Shown: one piece after another, positions 1-11,785 of the stretch | How the letters are laid out: the number at the start of each line of letters is the position of its first letter | Numbering within the stretch: position 1 is the first letter of the stretch | Source of the DNA: Porogramme epimiltina | Lineage: Eukaryota > Basidiomycota > Agaricomycetes > Polyporales > Polyporaceae | DNA length: 32,686 bases | Direction: 5' to 3' | Assembly: GCA_900155495.1 (NCBI GenBank) | Contig: FTLJ01000993.1 | Span: 1-32,686, forward strand | Position numbers and translations under genes: made by a program | Notes under the pieces: model-generated | What the model saw: only the letters and a program-made list of their open reading frames with translations | Databases searched by the model: none | Told to the model about the DNA's origin: nothing

Positions 1-2222
1 GGGCGGGAGTGGAAGCGGGGTGGGCTGAGGTCTGGGGAGGTGGAGAGGGCGGGGAATGTCCTGGCGGGCATGTATGCGGGGCAGGAAGGAGAGGGGTGGG
101 GAAGGAGCGGAGATGGGGGAAGGAGCGGAGGAGGAAAGAGCGCGAGGAGGTGGACGAGGTTGGGAAGGAACCCGGCGGGCGATCAGACTCGCTCGCCGGC
201 TCGCGCTCGCTGCCACTCTCTCCTTACTCCGCCAGAGCCACGCCCGAGCGCCCGCCCGCACAGGCGCCCCTCCCGGCCCCTTCCCGCCGGCCTGATCCCC
301 GCCCGATCCCATCGTGCATCTTATCTTATCTGGCCTCTGCCCAATCGCGATGCGCCCATCATCGCCGCGGCGAGGCCTCTTCTTAATTCCCCGGCGCCTG
401 CGCACGCCCCGCGTCCAAGCCCCGGGCTCGGGCTCCCTCCTCTCGGACGCTCTCCTCCTCGCGCTCATCATCCTGTCATCACAAAACCCCGTGCTGCGCC
501 CCCTCGGCTCGCTCGTTGCTCTTCCTCCCCCTAGCGCACGCCCTGACGCCGTCTGTCACCCGGCACGAGGCACGAGGCATCTGAATGCTTGCATCTCTTC
601 TTCCTGCTGTTTGAGCGGCAGAAGTTTACTCGCGCGGCATTCTTTGTTCAACATTCAGCTTGCTCTGCCCTACATCACCTTCCTCTTACCTATCTTCCAC
701 ATACCTTCTTCGTCCCACGCCCGAGCCTTTTCCTCCTTCCGGAAACCATGCCCCCCGTGCCGCCCGTCCGAGCCCATTAGCAACAAGGTTCGCCGCCTTC
801 GAGTTCATCGTCGCAGAAGCTGACGCTCAATGTCAATCTCCCAAGCCCCCATCGCAGTTGCATCCTCCCCGCAACTGCTCGAAGCCTCGTCGAAGCACGG
901 TGGGCACACGAACCCAGTCCTCCTAAAGCTTCCGCCTACCCGCGCCGCCGGGGTGGGTAAATCGATGGCCACGACGACCTGCGTTCACTGCATGTGACAT
1001 TCTCTTCTATCTACGGTGCGCGAATCCACGGGATATAGTGCTGTCTTACCGGGCCGTTTCTCTCAAACTCGCAGCGGGTTGTATACCCCGCTCGTTCGCT
1101 CGCCGGTTCTGATGGTGGCGGTCGCGCCTGGCCCGCCCTCGCCTCCGAGGGCATGAGGCATGAACCATGTCGCTCTAAGGTTCTGACATATGATCAGCGT
1201 TTCCACCATTTCGTCCATCTTTGGTGAGACGTGCCACCGGAACTTTGACCCTGCGCTTCGTACCCCCTGTCTGTCTCCAGATGTCGATGCCAGAGAACAC
1301 GACGATTGCCGCGCGTCCGCCCACTATGTCATGCCGATGCGAGAAGACATATTTAGGAGTATCGATCGCCGATTCAGTTTGATTTTGATGTACGTGGCCT
1401 CCTATCTGCCCCGCACGGTTCTCAAACTTAATAATCACAGCCTGTGCACCACCCCGCAGTTGAGAAGGGCGCGGGCGCAAGATCACGAACGAGATCACTG
1501 CGTAAGCAATCTAAGAGCTTATGGCCACATTACTCCTGAGTCTTCCACCGGGCGCTTTGAACTTCGACATTGTCTCAACAAGAGTTGTACGTTACCCACT
1601 GCGAAAGTGGCGCAGTTCCTCTCCTAGGCTCACAATACCCATCGCATCTGTCAAGTACTTTCTCATCCCAGTTCCGCCATCTTTCGACCTAGCGCTAACG
1701 GTCACTCGACGGAGACCCGGGCTCCGTTGCCCCGCTCCATATCTGGCTCACGTCATGGGCCCTTGCGCACTCGCCCCACGCCCCCTCCTCATCCTACTAC
1801 CGATATGCCCTTCCACCGCATCTGAGCTCCAGCACGCACAACTGCCGCCGAGACATCCGCCTCCGTCGGCGGAAACACGCTACCGGTTACAGTCTCTACA
1901 TCCTACTAGGGTCGAATTCTCCCCCGATGCGCGCTCTTCAGCGCAGCTGGATACCCGGACACCTCAAGCACACCGGACCAGTCCCCATCTCTACTACGTT
2001 TTCCATGTGCGCTACAACACAACTACCCCGATCCGGACCGATGCACCAAGATGCTGCGAGGACAGAGATAGGAACGCCACCGCCCGCCGACAGACGCGAT
2101 GGTATACAGCCTATCGCGCCATACAGTACCGTACTGTGCATGTACTCGTCCCTATCCTAATCTATGCGCATCCATCCCTCCCGAGCCACTCAATCGGACG
2201 CCACCAATCCTGGACCTAACAC
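1..2222. other. Intergenic region without a recognisable gene
   Basis: This 2.2-kb stretch begins with a purine-rich, G-rich tract (about 1-180). It then becomes C-rich and CT-rich (about 180-760), like the promoter and leader DNA of basidiomycete genes. An ATG at 748 follows a long pyrimidine-rich leader but is closed by a stop after ten codons. An ATG at 830 opens about 55 codons with no recognisable continuation. A 232-codon frame (1521-2219, plus) has mixed, low-information composition and no family resemblance. I see no gene, RNA or repeat that I can support. The start of a decayed gene, or the first exon of a gene whose rest I missed, cannot be excluded near 600-1000. Confidence 0.4.
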
Positions 2223-2990
2223 CTACGCATGCAGCCCCTCAAGCAGCTCCACGATCCGCCCCAACAACGGGTTCTCGTCACTGCACAGCGCCAGCCCGCC
2301 AACTTCCGCGATGTCCTCCTTCAGCACGCCGCACCGCTCCCGTGTCGAGTGCGGCCTACCAGCCTGTCGCGAGCGCACCCGCGCCTCAGCGCCAAGTGCC
2401 AACCGCCAAACCGCGGGCGCATAAAGAAAAAGGAGGCGACAAGACGCATCTGGAGATCCGCGCGCTCTCCGCGCGGACGTTGCCCGCAGCGGAGCCGTAG
2501 GTGGCTCCGCGACGTGGCGCAGCGCGCGCCCGCGAGCGACGCCTTGTCCGCGTCGGACGCTGTGTCTGCCTTGAGCGCGACGACGGGGGCGAGCGTCAGG
2601 CACTGTCCGAGAGCATGTCGTGATCAGTCCCAGACCAGACGTCCCATCAGCAATGCGGGGGGAGCGCGTGCGCGCGGGGGCGACGACGACTCGCAGAGGT
2701 GATCCCGTGCGGGATGCCGTACTTGGCGCCGAGCTGGGGGCCCAGCGGGTGCGAGGGGCGCCACGGTCGCGTCAGCACGCAGTGCGAGGGAAAGAGCGGT
2801 CGCGGGAAGGGAGCGGGAGGAGACGCACCCCTGGTTCTCGAGGCGGAACGGCTAGATGCGCATCTAGGACGCGAGCTGGAGCTTCTGGCGCGCTGCGATG
2901 TCGCGCGGGTCCGCCTTCGCGCGCGAGAGGTACGTGAAGAGGTCTGCGATCGCCGCGTAGGCGAGGTGCTTGAGTGGGAGGCGGGGCGGG
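2223..2990 (-). pseudogene. Iron-containing alcohol dehydrogenase / maleylacetate reductase-like pseudogene
   Basis: Read on the minus strand, several blocks match the C-terminal half of iron-containing alcohol dehydrogenases in order. These are KHLAYAAIADLFTYL and ARQKLQLAS (about 2975-2867), HPLGPQLGAKYGIPHGITS (about 2751-2695), CLTLAPVVALKAD (about 2600-2560) and a tail KEDIAEVGGLALCSDENPLL ending at a TAG (2223-2225). The family oxidises alcohols or reduces maleylacetate using bound iron. The gene is broken. TAG codons at 2864-2866 and 2852-2854 sit where relatives have Trp (LASWMSLWP-like), and the blocks lie in different frames. The usual second His of the HxLGH iron-binding motif is Pro. 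The gap between GITS and CLTLAP looks like an intron with a GC donor. The N-terminal half was not found. The family call is fairly secure; the left-hand (5') limit is approximate. Confidence 0.72.
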
Positions 2991-4440
2991 CGGGCGGTAG
3001 GGGTTCTCTGTGCGCCGCGGCGCGCGCCCAGAGAAAGGTCAACGAACTTGTCGCGGACGATGATTCAGGTCGTTGTAGGGTCCGCGGTGTTGTATGGTGC
3101 GAGCCTATTGTGAACTCTATGAACTCGCTGCTGACGGCTTGGTATGCAGGGCCTGATGTATGCAAAACGCGGAAAGAACGCTTTCTCGGCCCCCCTCAAT
3201 CAATGTAGTATTCAGGACTCCGGTGGCACCCGTAATGATCACATGCATGCGCAACTCTCCACTCTGTTCTTCTCTCGTCAACTTGGCAGCGAGGGAAACT
3301 TCCGCAGCTCTACTCGGTGCTCTATACCTCACTCCCCTGGTCATGGGAGCCACTTTTACCCAGCTATGGCGTTCACAATGACGCATCCTGCGCCGAATTG
3401 GCAGTCCACTCTGTAAATTTGCTCAACTCGAGCGTTCTCGCGTTGGTCATATTGTGCGAATCTGTTCGTTCTCTGTCTAGAGGAGCTGCCTCTTAGGTCC
3501 CCGCTCTGAGATAAACTATTACCCCAGGGCCCAGCCCCTGCTGTCAAGGAAATCGTTAAGAGGTGAGCCGTTGTTGTGTCCCGCATTACCGACCATTCGC
3601 GTTTCTCATAGCCTCGCACTATACAGCTCACAACAAGCCTACCACCTCCCGCACCCGACCAGGCCTATTGCGACGTTTCTGCTCTCGGCACTGGACATAT
3701 CAAAATGCTCCTCGGGCAGCTCGTCGATACTGCCAAATCGGATGTGTTCACAGAGCTCTCATAAGCACACATAAAAAGTCCACAGACGACGGGAAGTTCC
3801 GCAGCCGGTGCAGGGAATTCTTGCCTAACATTTGTTGTACGAGGTGCGGTGCGAGCGCCGCAGCGACATCATTTCGTTTCGAATATGAGACGTACACGCA
3901 AGCACGTGTATCCTATCTAATCATGCGGTACGACGCACGCTAGGGCTCAGAGGAAAGCGGACAAGAGACGGTAGCGGGATGGGTTCACTACCTAGATGGG
4001 TACCGTGTAAAGGAAGCGAAACTGGGAGGCGCAAAATAGGAGGGGCACAAAGGGGAAGTGGTAGCTGTAGTGTGCATGGGGTGCTGTATGATTTTGTGCG
4101 GTGGAAGGGAGGGATGCGTAGGCAACGGGAAGCAGCTAAGACACAATGAGGGTCGGCGTAGAGGGGTCGGGATATGACGCTTGCGGGAGGAGCAGGGTTG
4201 CAGGAGACGACGGGAATGGAGTATAGATGAAGACTTACTTGGCATGTGTACGTGGACTTATCCATATGTTTTGGGGTGAGGGCGGGGGCGATTGTGGAAG
4301 GCTGCTGAAGGGCGCGCAGAGAAGACAGAAGCAGGGAAGAGGCTCGGATGAACAACGGCGAGGGTAGGCAGCGGTAGTGAGCAATGACTTGTGTAGGCGG
4401 CATTAAGAAGGTGTATCCAGGGCGGACGCGAGTGCCACAC
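2991..4440. other. Intergenic region, no gene seen
   Basis: This stretch separates the dehydrogenase pseudogene from the F-box/WD40 duplication. The first 100-150 bases may hold further degraded upstream exons of the pseudogene. Beyond that, open frames on both strands (for example 3563-3943 plus and 3921-4403 minus) have biased Ser/Pro/Leu composition and no recognisable motif. No tandem or inverted repeat of note was seen. Confidence 0.4.
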
Positions 4441-4609
4441 GGAGAGAAGAACCGAGTTAGGGGTTTCGCGTGCTCGGTGCCGTGAAGAGTGTGGATGTGG
4501 CCATGGATGATGGCACGCCCAGGTGGAGCGTCGGCGCTTCGGCTATGGCAGTGTGGGTTGGATCCACACTCCTCAGGATTTCCGTTCCGGCTCGTATCTA
4601 TACTCAGAC

Positions 4610-7014
4610 ATGTCTCCTCCCTTCCTCTCTGAGCTCTGCCTACTTGTCATGGATCACCTCATATCTGAGCTCTGCTTTTCAGAGATCCATTCACTGGAAG
4701 ACGCCCATCTTCTCCGCGCGCTTTGCAGGTGCACACTTATCTGCAGGGACTGGCTCCGTCACTGCCGCCCTCACGTCTTTCGCACAGTCTACATAGAAGA
4801 TGCCCGCGGAATCGAGACTCTCGCGAAGACGTTTGAAGTAACGCCGGCTCTTAGGGACTTTGTGGCGCTCGTTCAGGCGAGGATTCAACTTGATGTGTCT
4901 TCTTCAGATGGCGTTTCGCTTCACACCGTCCTTTTGTTTGTACGTCGGACTCTACCCCATGTCTCTGGCCTACGTCTCCTGGTCAACTCTCCTCCTCCAA
5001 TCCCGGGTCTTCGGTCAAACTCTTTATTTAATAGGATCACCCGCGCGTGCTTATCCGTGGGTTACGCTTCAAATTCCGTACACGAACTATGCATAGGGGG
5101 GATTAGTCCTTCCCGGGCCGGACATTTGATCTCCGCACTTCCTTTCCTCAAAAGCCTCAAATGTTATGGTATCAAGAGCAAAGACGGAAGGCCTGTCTTG
5201 TTACCTAAGTGTCTTCGCCTCTTGCATTTTAAAGTACGCCATTTGCAGGTCTGGTTCGTAGATAGTAGTAGACTCACGGTTATCAAATTTTCAGGTGGTA
5301 GGCTCTTATGACAACACCTTTTTGAGGGAGATCATAAAGCAGAGCGCCGTTTCATTGGTCACCTTGGACCTCCCGGGACATAGTGCGAGGACCAGTGAGC
5401 ACCAAACTTTTTGCTATACGACATATATTCATATGGGTCTGTATGATAGAGTCAGGAATATTTGACCTCTCTCAGCTTCCGCGCCTCGAGTTGCTCTCGC
5501 TTACTCTATTGAGAGACACCGTACAACGGGATCTGAACGGAGCTATCGACCTGTTTGCGAGAGGAATACCTCACAAAACTCTACTATCGCTTCGGATTAT
5601 ACATGACACTTTGGTGACCCCATCCGGGAGACAAAATTTTGGCCGTCACGCTCGGATGTGCAGAAGGCTCGATTCCGTCCTTTATCCCCTTCTGATAGGC
5701 GCGCGCAAAATTTCTGCCACTTTTGTGGTTACTGGCAACACAAGGATTCGCGCAGCGCCCCTCGTTACAGAGGCCATTCGCAATGGGTTCCCGACACTTT
5801 GTCAGCACCGCATGCTGCAAATGCCCATTCCAATAGGTTTTTATCTACTAACTAATCCAACGTGGTATAATGAACACTGAACGTAGGTGATAGATGGTTT
5901 CGGTCACGAAGAAAGTGTCAATTACGTAATGATATCTCCACGAAGTGATTGGATTGTCACTAAAGGCGATGATTCTGTGATCCTCTTCTGGTGTCCTCGG
6001 GGTAAGCTGTTCAGACCCGCCACAGACCTTGGCCACCACATGCTCCCAACAGATTGCTCAAAGGCGATCGTTACTGCGTCGTCACCAGACGGAGAACAGA
6101 TGGTGTTTTGCGACGGGATTTCGATCAATATCTGGAATCCCTACAGCCAGGTGCATCTCTCCGAGATAAATTCCCTCCCCCACATCCGGGTGGGGTCCAC
6201 TACGCCCTCTACTCCAGTTACATGCGTCGCATGGTCGCCTGACAATAAGTCACTCGCCGTCGGCTGGGGTAATTGGGGAGGGGGGGTTATCATTTTCCGC
6301 ACTACGCACAACCAAAACCGATTATTCAGCACAACAGTATTCAACGAGGTTATATCCTCCCAGGTCTTCCATCTCCAGTTCTCACCCAATGGCCGTTGGC
6401 TCCTGGCCTGTGGCATTGACCGCAGGGTCTTCCTCTGGGACATCAGCGATCTCCCGGATAATGTGACACAGCTCGAAATAGACGCGACAGGAGCCATTTC
6501 CGCTACGTCCAGCGCAGATTCCAGGACCGTGATCTGCGTGAAGACAAACGGAACGATTCTCCGGTGGCTTGTTGGGACGGCAGATCTTGTGGACGGCATC
6601 CCTCTACGCGAGCGATCCGGTGCGCCATGTACAACAATTGTCGAGGAAACACGGCTGTCCGGCGACGGAAGCCTGGTGTGTTGGGCTACGTGTACCCAGC
6701 CGGGCAAGGTATGGCTCTCAGAAACGACGCAAGGAACCCTCCTATGGTCGTTGCACGACAATCTCCCGGCACCGCCTCCGGTATGCCACATTTGCATATC
6801 CCCAAACAAAAAATACGTCGCGACGTCGAACCAGAAGTCCGCATTATGCCTTTGGAGGGTCAGGGATGGGAAGTGCGTGTGGGAGGAGATGTGGGGGGGA
6901 GACTCGCCAGGGGTCAACGAGTTCTCTGCGGATGGCCGGCTACTGGTGACGGGAACGAATGTAGGGACGGTGAAGTTTCTCTGGCTTCGGGACTTGGAAG
7001 AATCTGATGGATAG
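4610..7014 (+). CDS. F-box and WD40 domain protein, intact tandem copy
   Basis: The model has four exons (4610-5233, 5295-5394, 5450-5836, 5894-7014), giving 743 aa. Introns are 61, 55 and 57 nt with phases 0, 1 and 1. Residues 1-60 form an F-box-like segment (PFLSELCLLVMDHL, then CTLICRDWLR), the part that would bind Skp1. Residues about 60-370 contain leucine-rich stretches such as DLSQLPRLELLSLTL. The last exon (371-743) is a degenerate WD40 propeller with repeated SPDG/SPN turns, for example VAWSPDNKSLAVGW, LQFSPNGRWLLAC and ICISPNKKYVATS. By family logic it is a substrate receptor of an SCF ubiquitin ligase; the substrate is unknown. The start chosen is the ATG aligned between both copies. 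An in-frame YLYS just upstream resembles the true N-terminus of the third paralogue, so an upstream start is possible. Confidence 0.82.
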
Positions 7015-7515
7015 TAGCACGTATGTCTTCTGATCGCGTATCTCTTGCACCTTCAAGCTCAACTCGGTCTTTGACTGTTTCTCCAAAAACTGTTTAAAGC
7101 CGCAGATTGCACTCCCGAGCCCTCGCGCCATGACAATACGTGATTCGCGTCGAGTCCGACCAGCTGAGTCCACCGTGTGTGATTTATTGCGTGGGGCCAT
7201 CCATCTGGAAATAGCTGTAAAGTTGGTTGTGGCTTGCGATTAATTGCGTAGTAGGCGACACGACGGGTACAGAGAGGATGCGAGCGTTGCGCCGTTGGGG
7301 AAAGAAAATCCAGTTAGGAGAACAGCGTGGGCTTTGTGTGCTTGGCGTCGTAAGGAGTGTGGATGTGGCCTGATGTGGCACGTCTAATATGCCGCCGTCA
7401 CTTGCTTCCCAAAAAGGCTCGTGGGTAGGATGCGCTAGCGCGTCTGCTACATGGCAGTGCAGGTTCCTGGGTATAGGCCTCACGCCCTCACTCCGGCTTG
7501 TACCTGTACTCAGAC
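7015..7515 (+). other. Spacer between tandem F-box/WD40 copies
   Basis: The first 80 bases are 3' flank shared with the downstream flank of the second copy. The middle, about 7094-7296, has no counterpart in the other unit. From about 7297 the sequence resembles the region upstream of the first copy and so should carry the promoter of the second. No clear TATA box was seen. Confidence 0.5.
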
Positions 7516-9956
7516 ATGTCTCCTCCCTTCCTCCCTGAGCTCTGCCTACTTGTCATTGACCACCTTATATCTGAGTTCCACTCTTCGGAGGTCTATGGAC
7601 TAGAAGACGCTCGCCTCCTCCGCGTGCTCTGCAGGTGCACACTTGTTTGCAGGGACTGGCACCATCACTTTCGCCCCCATGTCTTTCACACTGTTTATGT
7701 CGAAGAACCCTGCGGAATAGAGACTCTCGTGAAGACGTTTAAAGCAACGCCGGCTCTTAGGGACTTTGTGAAGCTCGTTCAGGCGAGGATTCAACTTGAT
7801 GTGCGTTCCTCGGATGGCGTCTCGCTTCACACCGTCCTTTTGTTTGTCCGACGGACGCTACCCCACACTCCTGGCCTACGACTCCTGACCAGATCTCCCG
7901 CTCGACCCCTACTAGGCCCTCCAAGAATTATTTTATTCAACAGGATCACCCGCACTTGCTTATCCATGCGCTACGATTCCATATACGAACTATGCTTAGA
8001 AGGAGTCAGTCCTTCTCGGGTCGGACATTTGGTCTATGCACTTCCGTCCCTGAGAAGCCTCAAATGTCGTCATACCGAGGATCACGATGGAAGGCCTGTC
8101 TTGTTACCTCATTGTCTTCGCCTCTCGCAAATTGATGTACGTGATCCTTACTCTTGTTTCCAGCACGGTGGACCCACAGTTATCAAAACTTCAGATCCTA
8201 GGTTCTTGCGACAATAATTTCTTGAAGGCAATCATTAAGAGAAGCAGTATGTCATTGGTTACCTTAGGAGTTCCAGGGCGTAGCGCGAGTGATAGTGAGC
8301 ACTATTATTTCACTGTCCGATATATACATATATTGACGTAGTCGGTATCACAGAATTAGGAATATTTGGCCTCTCTCAGCTCCCGTGTCTCGAGTCACTC
8401 TCAATTAGTCTATCTCAGGACGCACTGGAAGAAGATCTAAAAGGAGCTATCGACTTGTTCACGGGCGGAATACCTCACAAAACTCTGGTTTCGCTTCAGT
8501 TTGTGCACAACACTTTGGCAACCATCTCTGGAAGAAGACATTTCGATTGTGCACGTGGTTCCCATATTCAGTCGTGCAAAAAGCTCGACTCCATCCTTCA
8601 TTCCATTCTGAAAAGCCCGCGAACGTTCTCGGTGACATTTACGGTTATCGGGAACACAAGGGTTAACATGGTCCCCCTCATTACAAAGTCTATTCTCGAA
8701 GCGTTCCCGAGGCTTTACCAGCGCCACATCATCTTGCGAACATCGATCTCACCAGGTATTCGTCTACCAGCTAACTCAGTATAGTCACTGACTGTTTCGA
8801 ATTTCTAGATGGTTTCGGTCACGAAGAAAGGATTCATTCCGTACTAATTTCGCCACGAAAGGACTGGATTGCCACCCAAAGCAAAAGCGATGTTGCTGCG
8901 ACACTCTTCTGGTACCCTCGAGACAAAACGTTCATACCGGCCGCTGATTTAGTATACCACATACGCCATAAAGATTGCGCAGAGAAGGTCACCGCCACGT
9001 CGTCGCCGGACGGGAAACAGGTCGTGTTTTGCAACAGTCATTTGGAAAATGTCTGGGATCCCCACGGGCAGGTGCATCTCACGACAGTGGCTGCCCTCCC
9101 TGGTATCGGTCATAGCATGATGTAACGGACTATTTCAAGTTGCTCTGCGTCCTCGCCTGACGGCAGGTCACTCGCCGTTGGATTGCGCAGCATCGGGGAG
9201 GTGGTAGTTTTCCGTACTGCGGCGCATAACCAAAACCAATCATTTAACAAAGAAGTATTCGCCACATACACCAGCCCTCAGGTCAGCCACCTCCAATTCT
9301 CACCTAATAGTCGATGGCTTCTGGCCCGCGCCATCGATACTATCTTTGTGTGGGACATGAATGCGGTGAACCAGTTCAGCCTGTCAATGGATATCTCCTA
9401 TGGTGTGACACAGCGCACAGGAGACCAGGCAAGAGTCATCGCCGCTACGTTCAGCGCAAATTCCAAGACTGTGATCTGCGTCAAAGAGAACGGAAAGTGT
9501 CTCCGATGGCCTATCAAGCTGGTGGAACGTATACGCGTCTCCGCTATACTCAAGCCTTCTGGAGAGCGGTGTCTAGCGGTCGTCGCGGAAACACGGCTGT
9601 CCTGCGACGGAAGCCTTGTGTGCTGGGCTCCGTGTACCCAGCCGGGCGAGGTATGCCTCTCAGAAACGGCGCAAGGAACCCTCCTATGGTCATTGCACGA
9701 CAATCTCCCGACACCGCCTCCGGTATGCCACATTTGCATATCACCGGACAATCAATACGTCGCGACGTCAAACAGGGGGAACACGCTGTGCCTTTGGAGA
9801 GTAGAGAGCGGGAAGTGCGTGAAGAAGGAGGGGTGGGAGGGAGACTCGCCGGGGATCAACGAGTTCTCTGCGGATAGCCAATTGCTGGTGACGGGAACGA
9901 ATGTAGGGGCGGTGAAGTTTCTCTGGCTTCGGGACTTGGAAGAATCTGATGGATAG
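7516..9956 (+). pseudogene. F-box/WD40 tandem copy with premature stop in the WD40 half
   Basis: By alignment with the first copy, the exons are 7516-8136, 8195-8294, 8354-8755 and 8809-9956. Introns are 58, 59 and 53 nt, again with phases 0, 1 and 1. The whole frame is open (756 codons' worth) except for a TAA at 9123-9125, inside the second WD40 blade just before SSPDGRSLAVG. As it stands the product would be 479 aa: F-box, middle region and the first WD40 part. There are no frameshifts, and the splice sites are intact, so inactivation looks recent or partial. A GT-AG segment of exactly 45 nt (9122-9166) covers the stop and would restore the frame, but would delete the SPDGR turn. Acceptor use at the second intron is ambiguous: TAG at 8341 also keeps the frame. 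It may be a pseudogene, a truncated F-box protein or a spliced functional gene. Confidence 0.7.
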
Positions 9957-11785
9957 TAGCACGTATGTTTTCTGATCGCGTATCTCCTGCACCTTCTCGA
10001 CCATGACCTTTGACTGCTTCTCGAAAAACCGCTCGAAAAACATGTTCTAGTGGCTTTGTGGATCCTGATACGTTCAGCTTGATGTTTTCGGTTTGTACAT
10101 GTAAATATATTCCACCAGGTGTGCGACAAGACACAAGAGTCAAGGTCCGCGCATATGGTGCTGCTATTGATGTTCATTGGAGTCCCCCAGCGATAAATAC
10201 ACACGTACACATGGCGGCGTGTCGACGACTGCAAACTTGACAGGTAAGCCGGAGTTCTCTAGAAGTGCCATGGAATAAGCGCACTGACGTCATCGTGGGA
10301 GGTGAGGGGACAACGGAGCAAAGCTTCACCGACCTGGGAGAGGGCGGAGCGCCGCCATCGCCCGTCTCGCGAATGCTTCTGACATGGAGGCTATCAGGGT
10401 TAGTCATAACCAGAATACGCAGTGCGCAATTCCTGATACTCACAACGTAACCTTGCCTGCGTACCAGGGCTCGGAGGAGTCCTCCAATCGGAACAGCGGC
10501 ATCCGAACACGCAGCATGACGTCAAGCGGAACACCCGACGGCCTGCCTCCGACGTGCGCGCAGACCCGCCGAGTACCAGTTGAGGATGCAGAGCCAGTCT
10601 ATTGCGCCAGGCCCGGCTCTTCGGTCGACCGACGGATCAGTAATCGGCCGACTCTTGGAGACTCGGTCTGTCGATACGTCGGTGCTCCGCACGGCGGAAC
10701 GCAGCCTTCGGAGCGAGCACCACAAACTGTGTTTCGTTCAGTGGTACAAGAGAGCGCCTGTAGGCCAAGATGCACCGGCGTCAGCTTGGGGTTTCGTCTG
10801 ACTCTTTGGCAGTTGGGTGTGACGGAAACATCAATATCTACCACAGGTCCCGCGCCGTGCGCCTGACTTCAGTTCATGCTAGAAAGACTTCATGCATGCA
10901 CGCTGCATTTCTCTTTCATTGGCAGAAGTGGTACGTTCCTGACAGCAGCTTGAGGCTGACAAGTGTCACACTGGTCAGCAACGATCGTCCCCCAAGAGCA
11001 CTAAGGACAGGTGTCCGTACCAAGGCAACCTCCGAGAGGCTCGGCACATTCTTGGCGGCTTGCGCGCCTCCGTTCCACGAGCTGACGGATGCGTTGTCAG
11101 AACCTGCGCACGTCGCACAGGCCCGCTCCGGCCAGGGCGTTTGGTAGAGGAGCATCGCGAGTGTCTGTGCGCCCTTCCTTGGTCGGGTGCGGCGGGGCCG
11201 TGGGACGGACGTTGGTGCGCGGAGACACAGGCGAACTGTCTTGGTGCAGCTGCGCATTTTTGGAAGCGCATGACGTCGATATGAAGACAGGCCCACCACG
11301 GCGTCGGTCAGCCGCAGGTGGGTGTTCTTTTGCATGAGGCTCGACGGGGAGGCACACCTGCGTGTGCAGCGGGCGAGTATTAAGTAGGGCGGGCGATGCG
11401 CGTGTGTGTATTGCGAGAGACCGCAGTGCGATCCATGTTTGGGCGCACAGAGAGGACGCCGCCGGGCGGGTGATGACGGACAAAAGGAGAGGACAGGCGG
11501 TGAGGGAGCCCCGCAGAGACGCGCTGCCGAGCAAGCGAATGCCAAAAATGGGGGCTGGCGCGGGCGCCTGCGAAGCGGAGGGAGGGCCGAGGGGCGCTTA
11601 GGGGCCGGGGACGAGCCGAAGCCGCAGCCGACGCAAGGATCGGAGAGAGCAGCGTCCTGCGCCTCCTGAGCTGCTCGCCACCGTCCTTGAAATTGCCTCG
11701 TCCTCCGCAGCCGGCTGCACATTCTCTCTTATTCTCTTACCACCACCCCCCTTCTACCCACATCGCTTTCCAACTGCTGTCCGTC
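9957..11785. other. Intergenic region
   Basis: The first 80 bases are the 3' flank shared with the first F-box/WD40 copy. The remainder up to about 11600 shows open frames on both strands (one of 268 codons on the minus strand, 10916-11722), but with Arg/Ser/Pro-rich composition and no recognisable motif. The last 100 bases (CATTCTCTCTTATTCTCTTA and on) are pyrimidine-rich and form the likely leader of the gene starting at 11786. Confidence 0.45.

Larger units (their letters stand above)
4441..10035 (+). repeat. Direct tandem duplication of an F-box/WD40 gene unit
   Basis: Two direct units of about 2.65-2.75 kb are separated by about 200 bases. Unit 1 runs from about 4441 to 7093 and unit 2 from about 7297 to 10035. 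Similarity begins upstream of the genes: both share GAGTGTGGATGTGGCC, about 120 bases before the start codon of unit 1. It runs through all four exons and extends past the stop codons, where both read TAGTAGCACGTATGT and then a related 3' flank. The duplicated segment therefore carried promoter, gene and terminator region. Similarity is uneven: high in exon 1 and in the last 350 bases, much lower in the first half of exon 4. Confidence 0.85.

Noticed and set aside
1521..2219. 232-codon plus-strand frame in the left intergenic region
   Set aside because: The composition looks random (Arg/Pro/His/Leu-rich), with no domain, no conserved motif and no neighbouring exon.
3921..4403. 160-codon minus-strand frame
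   Set aside because: It is low-complexity Ser/Pro/Leu with no signal or motif, and likely follows from purine-rich DNA on the plus strand.
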